A stretch of DNA of 64,000 bases from Clavulina sp. PMI_390 (GCA_015039315.1 WIDE01000001.1:891282-955281), one strand, 5' to 3'. Numbered from the stretch's first letter, positions 1 through 13,156 are shown. The notes: generated from the sequence alone by a model not told the origin. Translations and numbers: made by a program.

Positions 1-2556
1 AGATAGGGATCACATCCGTGTAGTTGCTGTCTCGTTGAGGGCGGCCGCTAGCTCCACCAACACCGAACGCGGTAGTATCGTCTTCTCCACGGACGTTCTG
101 ACGGAACGACGATGTCGACGCCATCAGGTTCAGCGGACCAGTGCGAGGTGTCTCCGGGAACTGGGCTAGGATTCTCTCCGTCTCCTCAGGGTCTGCTCCA
201 AGTGTCGAGTCTTGCCCATTACCACTTGACGACGTTGTGACACCACCTGTGCTGATCGTCTTAGGGTTCCTGGCACCGCTGCCGGTAGAAGAGACATGGA
301 TCTCGGGTGGGGTTAAATTGCTTGTGGATCGGGATTGGGAGGGTCGAGGAGGGACGGGGAGGCTGGAGGTGCTTTGGCTGGCGCTAGCAGTAGGACGATG
401 GCGAGAGGAAGGAGGGAGAGGGGATGCAGCTTGGTCTGCGAAGGGGTTGCCATCAGGGCTGCCTAACACATCACTATCAGGACGCACGACGGCGCGAGGT
501 GTGTACCCAGAGGTAGGCGGGGGAGATTGCGTCGGTGAGAGAGCCTGGGATTGGGCGGAGCCTCTCGGGAATGGGAAGGGCATGGGTGTTGCGAGTTGGG
601 AGGTAGACTGCTGGGGTTGCTGGGGTGGGTATGTAAAGTCGAAATACTCCGGACGTTGCTTGTACAGGCTTTTGTTGGCGCGCACGCTGATGGACCGAGT
701 AGGGGATCTGGATCCGCTAGGACCTGCCCCTGATCCAGATCCTGACGGCCCAGCCATCTGCGCGGCGGGCATGGGTCGAGGCATGGGCATGGGTGGTACC
801 GAACCAGGTTGTGCATTCTCAATGGCAACGCGCGAGGACATGATCGTGGGGTTCGTCATCGTTCGCACATGCGAAGACGACGTGTTCCACCGGATGGGCG
901 GTGATCGTGGCCCTGTTCCACTGCTTCCAGTCCCAGTCCCACTCTCATTGCGCGAGCGACCAAGACCAAAGCCTCCAAGCCCAAGCGACGCAGCGCTCGC
1001 GCTCGCAGCCCCAGCTGCATAGTTCCATGCGCGTTCCAACTGTGCCATCCCTGGTATGCCGAGCTGCGAGAATCGCATCTCAAGCTTTGGCGGGTTCACA
1101 TAGTCGTACAAAACCGTCACTCGCTGGCCAGCACGACGCCTCTGTTCCTCGACGCGGGCGTGCTCCGCAGCAGCGATGGGGTTGTCTCCTTGCATGTGGG
1201 CAAACGTGCTGTATCGTGGATTCCCGATCACGCCAAAAATCCCACTGCGTTTTCGGATGTGTTGCCCAATACCTCGTCCCCCTCCTCTGACGGGTGCGGC
1301 GGCGGTTGCAGTGTACGAAACCCCGGGAGGCAGGGTAGAAACGCCCGACGAGGGACGTTCGCCGTGGGTGGACTCGGTGGCCATGTGTTGGCTGTACCAG
1401 AGCACATGGTGAATTTGATGATGGATTATTGAACGACGGAGAAGAAAAGAAGTGATCCCGAGTTGGTGAGAGGCTGAAACGTAGCTGTCATTCGCTTGTC
1501 GATGGAAACACATACCTGAATAACGAGAATATAATAAGCAGCCTGGATAACGCCTCAATGATTCTCCGCAGCAAAATAGTGGCGAAAATCGGGTTGGGCA
1601 CGAGCCCAAAGGCTGAATCAACCGCACCCAGTGCACAGCCCGCCCCAAACATGACAGCTCCTTTTGTTGTAACACCTGGTATCCTGCCCCCTCTATCATG
1701 GATATGGTTGATATGGGAAATTAGGCGGAGGGACAGGAGGCCCGCAAGAAGGAAGACAGAGGTATAGACGCCGAGGGTGATCTTTGCGAAGAGCTCCGAG
1801 AGCGAGAGCGAGCTCGAGGAGATGTAGCCTTGGGAGATGGTCGTCGTCGAGGATGAGAGGGCTGCGGATGCCGAGGTCGTTGTGACAGTGAAAGGCACGT
1901 TGCCCGTAGGGGAGGCTGTCGTCACTAGGGATGGTGTTACCAAGGAATAAGACACGCCGAGGAGACTGGACAACTCGTCAAAGGTGAGGAGAACGGGTAT
2001 CGCGAGGACGAGGATGATCATGGAGGCGGTTTGCCACGACTGGGCGAGATATGGAAGGATGGCATTGTTGATGAAAAGTGGGAGGAATGTGGAAAAGGCG
2101 ACGATTGGGACCCCAGAGAGTGCACCTAAAATCGAGGGTGTTTCATGATAATGAGAAAAAGCCGGAAATTTTGAAGGAGAGGAGAGCTCACCAATAGCAC
2201 GGTCTGCAGTCTGGTACATGCTCAGAGTAGAGGACGAGATGTTTTGGCTATCGACGTTATTGTGGATAGCCATGTCTTTTGTGAATGTGGCGCCGTCAGC
2301 CGTGAAGAACTCTCGAAGACAGAGCAAAATGGCACCTCTTACCTCCAACGCAAAGCCCGAAGAAAGCAAAAGATTCGATAAAAATAAGTGCATGGCTAAA
2401 CTGCGTCCGACGCATCGCAAGCCAGGCGAGATAAAAGGCGGCGATCAATGGGAGAGCCGGGGGTATAACAACGACAATTCGCTCGATGCGGTTCAGGCCC
2501 ACACATCGGAGGTTAACAGCTTGAGAGAAGCACCAGACAGGCTCTGAGTCGGCCAT
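1..2556 (-). CDS. Multi-pass membrane protein with long disordered tail, 3' end cut by window edge
   Basis: Not recognised as a named family. Exons read 2556..2343, 2275..2192, 2125..1516 and 1391..1 (still open at the left edge). ATG at 2556 gives MADSEPVWCF; donors GTAAGA, GTGAGC and GTATGT join in frame. Hydrophobic stretches: two in exon 1, then about five more in exon 3 (around ALSGVPIVAFSTFLPLFI, MIILVLAIPVLLTF, ITLGVYTSVFLLAGLL, GAVMFGAGCALGAVD and LSRLLIIFSLF), so about seven TM helices with a Ser/Thr-rich loop between helices 4 and 5. The last exon codes a Ser/Pro/Gly-rich, probably cytoplasmic tail of more than 460 residues beginning SQHMATESTHGE. Joining the 7-helix part to the tail depends on the 124-bp intron 1392..1515, which keeps frame; a separate start at 1384 (MATEST) is the alternative. 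Divergent from the gene at 3553. Confidence 0.7.
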
Positions 2557-3552
2557 TCGACATAGGGTAGGATGCAGAAGACGCGCGAGTTACTAGGGCT
2601 CTCAGAGTGTGTGTGTGGTCGGGTTCTCAGTTGGTGGTTCTGGTTTCAGGTTCAGAAGGAAGGAAGGTGACTAAAGGAATGAGGCGGAGCAGCAGGCCTG
2701 CTGCTGGCCCTGAAGAAGAAGCGAGAAAATGAGGGGAGGGGGGGGGTGGGGGGAGGACGAAAGCTGGTCGGCAAGAACGAGGCAAAGAAGTGATAATGGG
2801 GTTGTTAGGGGTAACAGCCTGAGCAACAGACACGCGCCGCTCAGAAGGCATTCTCTCAGTCAGGACTGGCAGTCTAGAACACAGCAGTTATCATTATTGG
2901 AGAGAATGTTTATTAGTCTATGCCAAGGACAGGTGGACGCGGAGGAGGAGGAGCGCTTGTGTGTGTTGCGTCAAGTTGGAGACGATGCTGATCTCTCGGT
3001 CCGGGCCACAAATTGAGTCAGCACTATCATAGTCACTATGCCCATTTATATATCAACCCTGAAGTCTAATAAATATATGCCTCTTCCTCCGATTTGGGAC
3101 CTTGCTATTGAGAAAAAGCAGCCACTGACACACAGCTTTCCGCGCGTTCGGTGGCTTTGGACCATCGTTATTGGATTGGATTGGATTGGATCTGGGAATC
3201 TGAATCAAGCGCCCATCCTCGTTCACGTTCGTCTGGATGGCGAGTCACACTTTGGGCCAATCATACACCCGCTCGTCACATATCCCTGGCGAGGCGCTCA
3301 CGAGCGTCTGTGTCGTTCTGCAGAGGTGCGGTGACAACAAGCGGATCTCCAGTGCCCTACGCATCGCCTTTTTCGCCGTTTGCACCTTCTCAATCGCTAC
3401 CCGTCCATCATCACAGGCGGCCATTTTGCGATTGAACCTGCGTCTGACGGAACTCGCCTTTCCGAACCACCATGTTCTTCAACAAGATGCTATAAATCCT
3501 GTGCAGCATTATTAGTACAACCCCCCCTTCTAGCGAGCTACTTCCTCCCACA
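2557..3552. other. Divergent intergenic region
   Basis: Lies between two divergent genes, so it should hold both promoters. It has a G-rich tract near 2733-2757, a purine-rich stretch to 2790 and four tandem ATTGG units at 3170-3189. No supportable coding region was seen; ORFs of 70-110 codons here show no conserved motif or splice logic. Confidence 0.6.
3170..3189 (+). repeat. ATTGG pentanucleotide microsatellite (4 units)
   Basis: Four perfect tandem ATTGG units, in the region upstream of the N-acetylglutamate synthase gene. Confidence 0.85.
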
Positions 3553-5769
3553 ATGTTCTCTGTCTCCAAAGCCCCTTTGCGCAAGGGTGTCGCGCGTCTG
3601 GCGGTTAGTGTCGTTTCCTCATTGTTGCCGTGCTGCGCGTTCGGCCGATCTCATCACGACTCGCGATTTCTTCACCCCCCTTCTCTCTAGACGCACGCCC
3701 CTCGCTCGCTGAGGCAACCCGCCCCTGAGCCTGAAGATGAAGACGCTGGAGCCAATGTAAGTATTTTCTCTTCGCTTCATCGGCGCTTTTGCACGCGTTG
3801 GTTGCAGGACTGAGACTCAAAAAAAAAACTTCCGCGACAGGATTTTATTTTGTCAATCTTGCATGCTAGCCCCTCAGCTCGCGACACTAAAGGCTATCTC
3901 AAGTCTTTTGGGATGCAAAAGCCTCCCACATCGTCAACGCCGATCGACAAAACCAACCATCGCCATGCCCCTGCACCATCAATATCGAGTCATTCTATCC
4001 CCTCAACATCTTCAATATCCGATACTTTGAGCCCTGCCACCCTCCTTTCCCCCTCTATTGCAGTCCGTGAGGAACTTGTATCCATTCTCGATCCTGTCCA
4101 GCACCATCCGGCTCTGGTCAAGATCCAAGGTCCCTTCAATGACCGCCAACTGGATAGCATCGCCCGAGGAATGGTGTACCTCCAAAAGCTAGGGTTAGTC
4201 TCTGTCATCGTCGTCGAACGCGACGATTGGACTAGAGGTGCAGAAAAGGAGCGGTCTGATGTCATCGACGAAGCAGCTCGCGTCGTGCAAGCATTGGAAG
4301 CGCAAGGTGCTCGAGCGCGCCCCATCATGCAAGCCATCGCGCGCTTGGGTCCCAAACCCGAGGACCTCGACGCGCCCTCTACCTCATCATCATCATCTTC
4401 ACATGCTGCCGAACAAGCCCAGAAGAACGGTATTACCCCTCCCGAAGCTCACACCTTGCCCAGTGATCTTCACGCGATCCGCTGTGCATTACGTGCAGGG
4501 GAGATCCCCGTTCTGACACCCTTTGCACTGGACTCTCATTGCCGGAAGGTTCGCATTGATGCCAATGACCTGGTCGCTGCCCTAGCCCGCGGCATGGTCG
4601 AGGCCGCTCAGCAAGATGCGCATTCCGCCCAGTCTGCTTCTTCTACTTCCTCACCGTCCTCTTCACATTTTGACCTCACGCCCCTCCGCCTCATGATCAT
4701 CAACCGCGAAGGTGGCATTCCATCATACGCGCGTGCTGGTCTCCCGCATCTTCTTGTCAACCTCGAGTCGGAATACTCGCACATTGTGCAGACATTCCAC
4801 CCTTCCTGGGCGCGCTCGCACCCGTCCGCACTTGCCAACCTACGCCTAGCACAGTCGTGCCTCGCTTATATGCCCAAACAATCGAGCGCGGTGATTGTCT
4901 CGCATCGATCTCCCCGTTCTCTCATCGCAAACCTGATTACGAACAAGCCTGCGCACTCGTCCAGTCTGCCGCACGCGCTTCTGACGGGAAGTGGCCCTCA
5001 CGCTGTGACGCCTCATACGCCCACGATCATCCGCCAGGGCTTGCCCATCCAAGTGTTGCGTGAGGCAAAGGACGTGGATCAAGCCAAGATGACGAGGTTG
5101 CTGGAGATGAGCTTTGGGCGGAAGCTGGGCGCCGAAGCGTTCTACAAGCGATTAGAGAAGAGTTTGGATTTCGTGATTGTTGCGGGCGATTATGCTGGTG
5201 CGGCCATCGTGACGAACGAGGTGGAGGAGCATGACACTACCGCGCAGTCACCGATGGCGTACCTTGACAAGTTTGCTGTCCTGCCTGAGCATCAGGGCGA
5301 TGGTACGGTGGACTTTTTGTGGGTTGCGCTGCACGATGAGTCGTATGGCCTCGGGCTGCAGTCGGCCTTGAACCCGAACCCGGGTGGCATGCAAGGAAAG
5401 GGCAAAGGCCGCGATCTCGTCTGGCGCTCGCGCTCGAATAACCCCGTGAACAAGTGGTATTTTGAGCGCAGCTCGGGACACATGAGGATTGGCGAGTCGA
5501 GGTATTGGAGTATGTTTTGGTGCGATGCGGAGGAGCAGTTGCGCTTGAGGGAGAGGGAGCTGAAGAGGGAGGCGGGTGTGTTGGTGGAGGAGGATGAGGA
5601 AGATGAGAGGAGTGGGAGTGGGATGGGGCTGATGGGTCCTAGTGCGGTTTCTGCTGCTGGGAGGATGCGCTGGGGCGTCCCGGGTTTGAAGTTTGTTGAG
5701 CAGGATGACCTGGGCAAGAAGGAGCGATGGGCAAGGATAACAGAGGCCATCCCTTCGTCTTGGGTATAG
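3553..5769 (+). CDS. ARG2: N-acetylglutamate synthase, mitochondrial (first step of arginine synthesis)
   Basis: Makes N-acetylglutamate from acetyl-CoA and glutamate in the mitochondrion. Exons 3553..3603, 3691..3756 and 3841..5769 give 681 aa, close to the usual length of fungal Arg2. The basic N-terminus (MFSVSKAPLRKGVARLATHA) fits a mitochondrial presequence. Exon 3 opens with DFILSILHASPSARDTKGYL, typical of fungal NAGS. The N-terminal half is the amino-acid-kinase-like domain, interrupted by Ser-rich inserts near residues 215 and 295. The C-terminal vertebrate-NAGS-type acetyltransferase domain shows YLDKFAVLPEHQGDGTVDFL and later RSRSNNPVNKWYFERSSGH. The start was chosen because it supplies a presequence and splices in frame; the first donor is GTTAGT, which also occurs in other genes of this window. 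Identification is firm; exon 1 less so. Confidence 0.9.
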
Positions 5770-6363
5770 CCTTTTCATTTCTAGCGTTTGTGCTCTTTGC
5801 TTTCCACCCTCCTTTTGTGGGCGGATCATCTCGTGCTGTCTTCTCGATCTCATTCCGCTGTTGTTACCATTTATCAAAAGTAAAGTGTACTCCAGGGCTC
5901 TCAAGTGCCCTGGTTGATCTGTAACGATAATAACTCATGAAATAGACGATAGATGTACCTAACACTTTTGTTTCACTCTCCTTGATTTGAACATTCTGAA
6001 TTTCTAGTCTGTCTCAAGGTCATTTCACTTGTGCTCGCCAAGTCAGACGCTTTGCCCAACCCTGAGCATCGCCATAGTATCCATCACACACGAGTTGAAT
6101 GTATACCCTTGCCCTAGTCAGTTCGGGAAGACAGTCGATGGCTGTGTATTTTCTATGAATTTCCAATCAAAGCGGTGGATGGGGGAGGCCCTGAGGCTGT
6201 GTGATTGCACAAGTCAGTCACAGCTCCTGTTCGCGCCTGTTTGTTCTCTTTCAATCCATCATCTCTTCAACAGCGCAGACATAAAGTCTCTCCTTCTCTT
6301 TTACCTTGGACATCGTCATTGCCTCTGTTTCCTCCCCACGACGGCATAATAAGTAGCAAAACC
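5770..6363. other. Intergenic region between two + strand genes
   Basis: 3' flank of the synthase gene and promoter region of the kinase gene. Nothing coding can be supported; short ORFs lack motifs. Confidence 0.6.
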
Positions 6364-8711
6364 ATGACGGGTACGAAAGCCGCAGCGACGGTTCCCTGCC
6401 AGGTTCGTAGAGTCCAATCAATCAATCCCCATCTTTGGCGCGAACATTCGCGTGCGCGCTCCCGGCGTCGTCGTCCCGCACGACCCCGTCGCGCGCATAC
6501 GATCTCAAGCTCTCCCTTTCCCGCCCCTATTGCTAATTTCTCTCGCTCGCATACCCTTCTCGATCGCTGCCCCAATTACGTTCTCCGTGGCCGATAACCG
6601 CTGTGTGGGACCCACGCCTGATTGTCTATTTGAACAACAGTACAAGACAGGCAAGACGCTTGGTTCTGGGACGTATGCCGTCGTCAAAGAGGCAGTGCAT
6701 ACCAAGACTGGCCAGTTCTATGCTTGCAAGGTCATCAGCAAGAAGCTCATGGAGGGGCGCGAGTACATGGTGCGTCTTGAGTTCGCCGCTAGCGCGGTGT
6801 GTGGGTGGAGTTGCCCGAGAGATAAGTGGCTGATTGTTCGTTGATGATGGTGATCGCCATCTGGTACCATATGGCAAATAGGTTCGGAATGAGATCGCCG
6901 TACTGAAAAAGGTCTCAGCGGGGCATGAGAACATCGTCACGCTCTATGATTACTTCGAGGTGCGGGTTCAGGGACTCTCACTCTATTTCTGGTCGAGTCG
7001 CAGCTAATCGTGGTCTCACAACCTGTAATCGCTTCGAAACCCCTCTGTATGGATGGGGGTACGCTTTGTAGACGGCAAACAACCTTTATCTCGTGTTCGA
7101 TCTCTGCACAGGTGGCGAACTGTTTGACAGGATCTGTGCCAAGGGCTCCTACTACGAACGGTGCGTTGACGACCCCTTCTTTCTTTCCCTTTCTTCTTCA
7201 ATCACCTAAATTCATTCCGCGTAATGTCATTTAATTGATTCTGACAATATCCCACTCCCGCCGTTCCGCGTCGGCACTGTTTCTCTGTCTCTTCCGATTT
7301 ATCTAATCTATAGTGACGCCGCCGAGATCGTGCGCACTGTGCTTGGTGCCGTCAAGTACATCCACGACTGCGGGATCGTCCATCGCGATCTGAAGCCTGA
7401 GAACCTCCTCTTCCGCACAAAGGCCGAGGACTCCAAGCTCCTGATCGCCGACTTTGGGCTCAGCAGAGTCGTGGATGATTCCAAGCATGTCATGCTCACT
7501 GAGGTGTGCGGTACGCCTGGGGTATGCTTGATTCTCTTTGCACCTCTCGTCTGGATCAGGGGCTATGATCAAACGTGTGACTGACTTGATTAATTGCTCA
7601 TTGTTACCTATAGTACATGGCCCCCGAGATTTTCAGGAAAAGTACGTCTGCACTCTAAAGCGAGGATAGTTACATCGGCTCACCAGAAAACCAAATAGTT
7701 GGCCACGGAAAGCCTGTGGATATTTGGGCGATCGGTGTCATCGCGTATTTCTTGCTTTGCGGTAAGCAACGCGCCTCCGGTTTCCTAGGGCATGTCCTGA
7801 TGCGTAGCATCCGACAGGGTACACACCATTTGATCGAGAGTCGCAGCAGGAGGAAATGCAGGCCATCTGTGCTGGGGACTATAAATTTGAGCCTGGTGGG
7901 TGGGCTATGCTATCTAGAAGACTGTTTAATATTGACCCTTGCCCTCGCATATGGTTGCTATCGAACAACAGAGCAATACTGGGAGGGTGTTTCCGAGACC
8001 GCACGCGACTTTGTCCGCACGTGCTTGACGATTGACCAGCACCAGCGCCCAACGGCTGGTCAGCTTTTGGAACACCCGTGGCTGGCGGATGAGTCAGCCC
8101 ACATGCAGGACGAGCAGCCCAACTTGCTGCCTGGCATGCTCAAGGCTTTCGATGCGAAGAAGACTTGTGAGTTATTATTCGCGTATCCTTTCTCGCAATG
8201 ACAGGACTTGGGCTAATTCGTTTGTGCGCGCTGGTGAATAGTCCGAAAGGCGGTTCTTAGCATGATGGCCGTTCGTCGTCTGACGCTCAATGCCAACCAT
8301 GCACCCCAGTCGCAGCTGGCAAAGGAAGTCGAGGCCTACAAGGAGGCTGCTCGGGAGGTAGGAGCCGTAGTCGCTATCACCTCGATTCCCAGTCTCTGAT
8401 CATGATACCTATTTTAGGAGGAAGCGCATGAGGATACGGAAGTTATCTTCCACCACAAGGACGCTACGCCTCCGGCCTCGCCAAACCCGGCCTCTACTCA
8501 GGTCCCGGTTGCTTTGAACGCGGACAAGGAGGCCGAGATCCTGGCGCCTAAGAAGCCCGAGGCTGGGGCTGGATCTAACGTTCTTGGAGGACCGCAGGAG
8601 GCGACACTCCTTCCCGGGAATGGGACGGGGAGTTCAAAACTGTCTGGTGCTGGATCTAGTAATACTTCTGGTAGTGCCCCTCCCCCGCTTCCCCAACGCC
8701 CTCAGAGCTAA
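6364..8711 (+). CDS. CMK1: Calcium/calmodulin-dependent protein kinase (CaMK1/Cmk type)
   Basis: Ser/Thr kinase of calcium signalling. Exons 6364..6402, 6641..6769, 6882..6959, 7072..7160, 7314..7521, 7614..7641, 7699..7761, 7818..7895, 7972..8166, 8242..8357 and 8418..8711 give 438 aa. Visible motifs in order: glycine loop [14 protein letters not shown]-binding Lys in FYACKVI, catalytic loop [19 protein letters not shown], activation-segment end GTPGYMAPE, then [15 protein letters not shown]. After the kinase domain comes a basic amphipathic stretch ([20 protein letters not shown]) where the autoinhibitory and calmodulin-binding helix lies in this family, then a Pro/Ser-rich tail. [12 protein letters not shown] just before the glycine loop matches fungal Cmk proteins and supports the 238-bp first intron. 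One exon is only 28 nt. Which of the fungal CMK paralogues this is cannot be told from sequence alone. Confidence 0.92.
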
Positions 8712-9787
8712 GAATGAGCGCTCACGATTTCTTTTTCTTCCCCCTCCCCCTCCCCCTTTTTTTGTTTTGTGTGTGTGTTATGTCTATGTGCTGCTTGCTG
8801 TATATGTTGTCTTGCATGCTCCGATTTACGGTATGATTATTGCATCCACACTTCCGGCGGCTCTCGCGCCCGCGCGGGGTTCGGTTCTCTCCTGGCGGTT
8901 TTTCGCTTTTTTCTACGTTGATTTGGTTGCTGTTTTTTTCGGTTCGGATATCCGGGTATGGGATGGCTGTCTCGCCCGCGTTCATATCTTCAATCGCGGT
9001 CTCGATCCCCCTCTCCGTCCACTTCTCCTTCTTCTTCCTCTGCTGCTTTAGGAGGAGAAGCAAAGGAGGGTCATCGGAAGAAGTGGTGGTGGCCAACGTC
9101 GCGCTCTTGAGCGGGATATATCGAGCTCTCTTCTTTCTTGTTGCCGGGGTTGTCACATGTCCATGTCTATGACCCATGCCCACCCCCTCGTTTCTTTCCA
9201 TTGCTTGTATAGGATGATGATGATAAAATAATGATGCTGCTGCCGCGCGGTTTAATGCAGTGGATGGATGGATTGCCCTCGGGAGTGGAGGATCACACTG
9301 AATGACTCGTGTGTTTTACCTGCCCATCTTAGCGCGTCGGCGGAACTTGGATCCACTCTCTGGTCGTGTGTGTATGTTGTCATGTATAGTAGGGCCTGAG
9401 CCTGGACCGATCGAGATATTGGATCCCATTGTTCCGAATAATAGGAATATAGATTAACTGGAGCTGCAGATGGTTTCCCGCAGACCGCGATCCTGATGAG
9501 AACCCAACCCGTGAGGCGCTTCGAATTCGGCGAGGCGACCCGTGAGCGACAGTGACAGCGGTATATTAGTTAGTATTGCTATTGCTATTGCTATTGCTTA
9601 ATGGGATTACGACTAATATGAGTGGCAAGCGCGAGCACACAAAGTGACAAGAAAGTTCGAACAGCAGCAGCACTCAGCCAACGACACCTCCACCACCACC
9701 TCTCCCCTCCCCCCGCTGCTCAACTCTTGTCCCCCTGATACCCTCCGTGCCTCAGAAAATAAGACATATTCCACAGGAATCGCCAAG
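8712..9787. other. Intergenic region, kinase 3' flank and CAC2 promoter
   Basis: A pyrimidine-rich stretch follows the kinase stop codon, and a TATTGC microsatellite lies at 9574-9597. ORFs on both strands around 8580-9200 are made of simple sequence and have no recognisable domain. Confidence 0.6.
9574..9597 (+). repeat. TATTGC hexanucleotide microsatellite (4 units)
   Basis: Four perfect tandem TATTGC units, about 190 bp upstream of the CAC2 start codon. Confidence 0.85.
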
Positions 9788-12700
9788 ATGCGCGTGCGGA
9801 CGCTTGAAATCCGCTGGCATGATTCTCCCATCTACTCGCTCGACTATCAAACCCTCCCCGCGCCCCAGCTCAGAAAGGTCCTTGCACCACGGATACAGCA
9901 GCAACATCCACCCACACCCTCGCTGCAGAGCCCATCCACAACCAGCGGGCCCACCCTCAGCAACTCTGGCGCCGGGTCCAATGGCGCACATTCCAGCACA
10001 AGCACGACTGACGGGGCACAGATGGTACCGCCCACGTTCAGACTCGCCACTGCCGGCGGCGACAACCTTGTCCGCGTACGTTCTAGTCTCTTTCTCTTCT
10101 GGTTGCTGCTCTGAGGAGCTGATGTCCCCCTTCTTGTGATATACGCGTCGGACTCACCCTCCTCCCACCTGCAGGTATGGATGGTCCATCCCAACATTCT
10201 CCCTCCAGCCGCAAAAGCCCTCTCGTCCGAGCCCGTCGTGCCCCACCCCCCGCGCGTCGAGTTCCTCGCCACCCTCGCAAAGCACAATGCCACGGTCAAC
10301 GTTGTCCGTTTCAGCCCGACCGGCGAGTTCATCGCGTCTGCTGGCGATGGTACGCCCCCCCTTCCTTGCTTCCCCCCACCCTCTGCCCACTGAGACATTG
10401 CTGATAATGAAATTTCTTGCTATTATTTCGTTCGTGAAACGCGTATCGGGGTTGCCCACTTCCCATAATCGCGATGTAACTCTGATGGCCTGTGTCTCAT
10501 CACCACCACTACTGCTTGCCGTGACCGTGGCCGTGTGGTCGCAGACGGGATGATCGTTGTATGGACCCCCTCGGACAAACCTTCTACCACCTCGTTCGGG
10601 CACGACACCGCTAATGACGAAGCTGAGTTCTCCAAGGAGTTCTGGCGCTCACGTATCATCATTCGATGCACTACTCGGGAGGTATACGACCTCGCGTGGA
10701 GCCCGAACAGTGAATGGATCGTGGCCGGCAGCACCGATAACACGGCAAGAATCTTCAACGCTGTTGATGGTAAGCCGCCAGAGCGTCCCTCCACTCTATA
10801 TATTGCAAACGTTGAGCGCGCTCAACCATTTCGCGGATTGTAGGGACATGTCTGAGAGAAATTAGCGAACACTCTCATTTCGTCCAGGGCGTTGCCTGGG
10901 ACCCTCTCAACGAGTTTATCGCCACACAGAGCAGCGATCGGTGAGTACACATGGTGCCACGGTTCCCTTTTAGGGCTTCTGTCGGGATGCTCACGAACCC
11001 GCGCGCCCGTCGCCACTTTTCTCCACCCACTTATACATGCATGCATTCATACATGATAGCTCGGTCCATATTTATGGCATCAACACCAAACGAGGATCCT
11101 TCGAGGTTCACGCGATGGGCAAGAACACCCGCATGCCAGTCCGCCATAGCCGAACACCCAGCACAACCCCCCAGCAGCTGGCCACTCCGCAAACATCTCA
11201 TACCCGGCCTACTCATAAACGACGCGGGTCCAATGTCAGCGAGGCGGACTCGGTGATGACCTCTGCGAGTGAATTCAGAGAGCGCGATCGGGAGCGGGAC
11301 GACCTCCCGACGAATCTCGCGATGCTCTTTGGCAATCATCCCACCTTGTCATCATCATCGTCCTCATCCACAGTGCAGAGCCCCATCCACCTGGACACGT
11401 CCATGTCCAAATTACTTCAGGGCCCGCCGACACCCACCGCCTCGGTCGTCAGCAGCAGCTCTACTGCTGCTGGTCCCCAAGCTTTCCCCTTCCCTCCCCG
11501 CGATTCACTCCCTCCTACTTCCTCCGCTTCGATGTCCTCCTCTTCCGCCGCTGCTGTGGCTGCTGCTGCAGCCGCCGCCGCCTCGCGCTCCCGACGCTCC
11601 TCTTTTAGTTCCACGACCAATACGAATGCACCATCGCCATCTATCTCCTCACGAGGCGGAGGCGGAGGAGCTGGGTCCGGGACCGCGTATGCTCGGTCAC
11701 CGTCCCCGATGCCCCCTCTCCCAGCGATTCGTACACCTGCTGCGACGCCGAATTGGACAAATGTCAAGCTGTATGGTGATGAGGGGTTCACAAACTTCTT
11801 CAGGCGGCTGACGTTTAGTCCTGATGGGGGTTTGCTGATGACGCCTGCTGGCCAGTTTGAGGACCCAAGCTTCCTTCCTAGGTCTGCAGAGTCGACGGGA
11901 ACAGGGAAACCGCCGAGTTCTTCTGGAGGGAGCAGCGTCCCGACGTCAAGCTCGTCCTCAGTGTTCATCTACACGCGCGCAAACTTTGCGAGACCTCCTG
12001 TGGCGCACCTCCCTGGCCACAAGACGCCAAGCATTGCTGTGCGCTTCTCACCTGTGCTTTATGAGTTGAGAGCGGGTGTTACCGGGCCTGCTGCTGGCGG
12101 TAGTGCTGGGATAAAGAAGGTCGTGATTGAAAAGGGCAAGGATCAGGATATCGAGTTAGATCTGGGTGCCATTGTGAATGGTGCTAATGCATCAGCGCCC
12201 TCTGCCCCCACATCCTCTGCATCGTCCGCTTCCGCTAGCAATGGCGCAGCAACACAGATCCACGCGCCGACACCTCGGCCGCCCTCATCATCCTCATCCT
12301 CAGGGCATCCTCCCGAAGCACGCCCACCGCCCTCCCCAGCTCCTTCTGCTTCGTCACGGCGTGCCGCTACACCTCTCCACCATCCACAATCACATTCGCA
12401 ATCCCAGAGCCAGGTTCCAGGAGCGTCAGGAACCGCATCGGTGTTCGCGCTGCCGTATCGAATGCTGTTCGCGGTAGCAACGCAGGACACGGTAATGATC
12501 TACGACACCCAGCAGAGCGGACCGATATGCATGTTTACAAACTTGCATTATGCGGCGTTTACGGACGTGGCTTGGTGAGTTTCACTTGTTGTTTCTGTTC
12601 TTATCGTGGTGACGACTGACACACGTTTTCTTTTTTTCCCTTCTCTATATACTTTCTTGCCCCTTACGACAGGGCCCCGGATGGACAATCCCTCATGCTC

Positions 12701-13156
12701 GCGTCATCTGATGGATACTGCTCTATTGTGATATTCGACGAGTTCCTCCCGCTGTATCACACGCAGCAGCACCATATCCAGATGCAAGCGCTGGCCAACT
12801 CGGTGTCGACGCCACTGCAGACTCTGCATGCTCTCCCTGGGACTGGTGCGCCGCTCCCTGGTGCGACTTCATCGCTGTTATTATCGAGCAACGGGGGTGG
12901 TGGCCTCAATATTGTGGCGGGCGCGAAGCGCAGCGAGCCGTCGGCCGACGATGAGGGCACAGTGGCTACCGGAGACCACAGTTCGGTCGCTCATGCTGCT
13001 GCCGGGCCGAGTGCAAGCACTAGTGCGTCCGCGACCGCATCGACTTCGGCACCTTCAGCAGAAGCAACAACACCGAGCGAAAGGGGTGATCAACAGCCGA
13101 AAAAGAAGAAGCGGAGGATAGCGCCGACCCATCTGGGCGGTATCGATTCGGCGTAA
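9788..13156 (+). CDS. CAC2: Chromatin assembly factor 1 WD40 subunit (CAF-1 p60 / Cac2)
   Basis: CAF-1 loads histones H3-H4 onto newly copied DNA in the nucleus; this is its WD40 subunit. Exons 9788..10075, 10175..10349, 10545..10769, 10844..10940, 11060..12574 and 12673..13156 give 927 aa. The start MRVRTLEIRWHDSPIYSLDY is typical of the family. WD-repeat cores are visible: LATAGGDNLVRVWMVHP, VNVVRFSPTGEFIASAGDDG with IVVWTP, VYDLAWSPNSEWIVAGSTDN, VQGVAWDPLNEFIATQSSDR with VHIYGI, and near the end WAPDGQSLMLASSDGYCSIV. The protein is longer than usual because low-complexity Ser/Ala/Pro inserts sit inside exon 5 (about 11340-11740 and 12180-12420). The tail ends in a basic KKKKRR stretch, a possible nuclear localisation signal. 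All five introns join in frame. Confidence 0.92.

Noticed and set aside
141..1022. Plus-strand ORF of 293 codons
   Set aside because: It is antisense to the open minus-strand last exon of the membrane-protein gene, which runs off the window edge; the plus reading has no motif and biased composition.
8584..9201. ORFs on both strands after the kinase gene
   Set aside because: Made of pyrimidine- or purine-rich simple sequence in the 3' flank; no domain and no splice partners.
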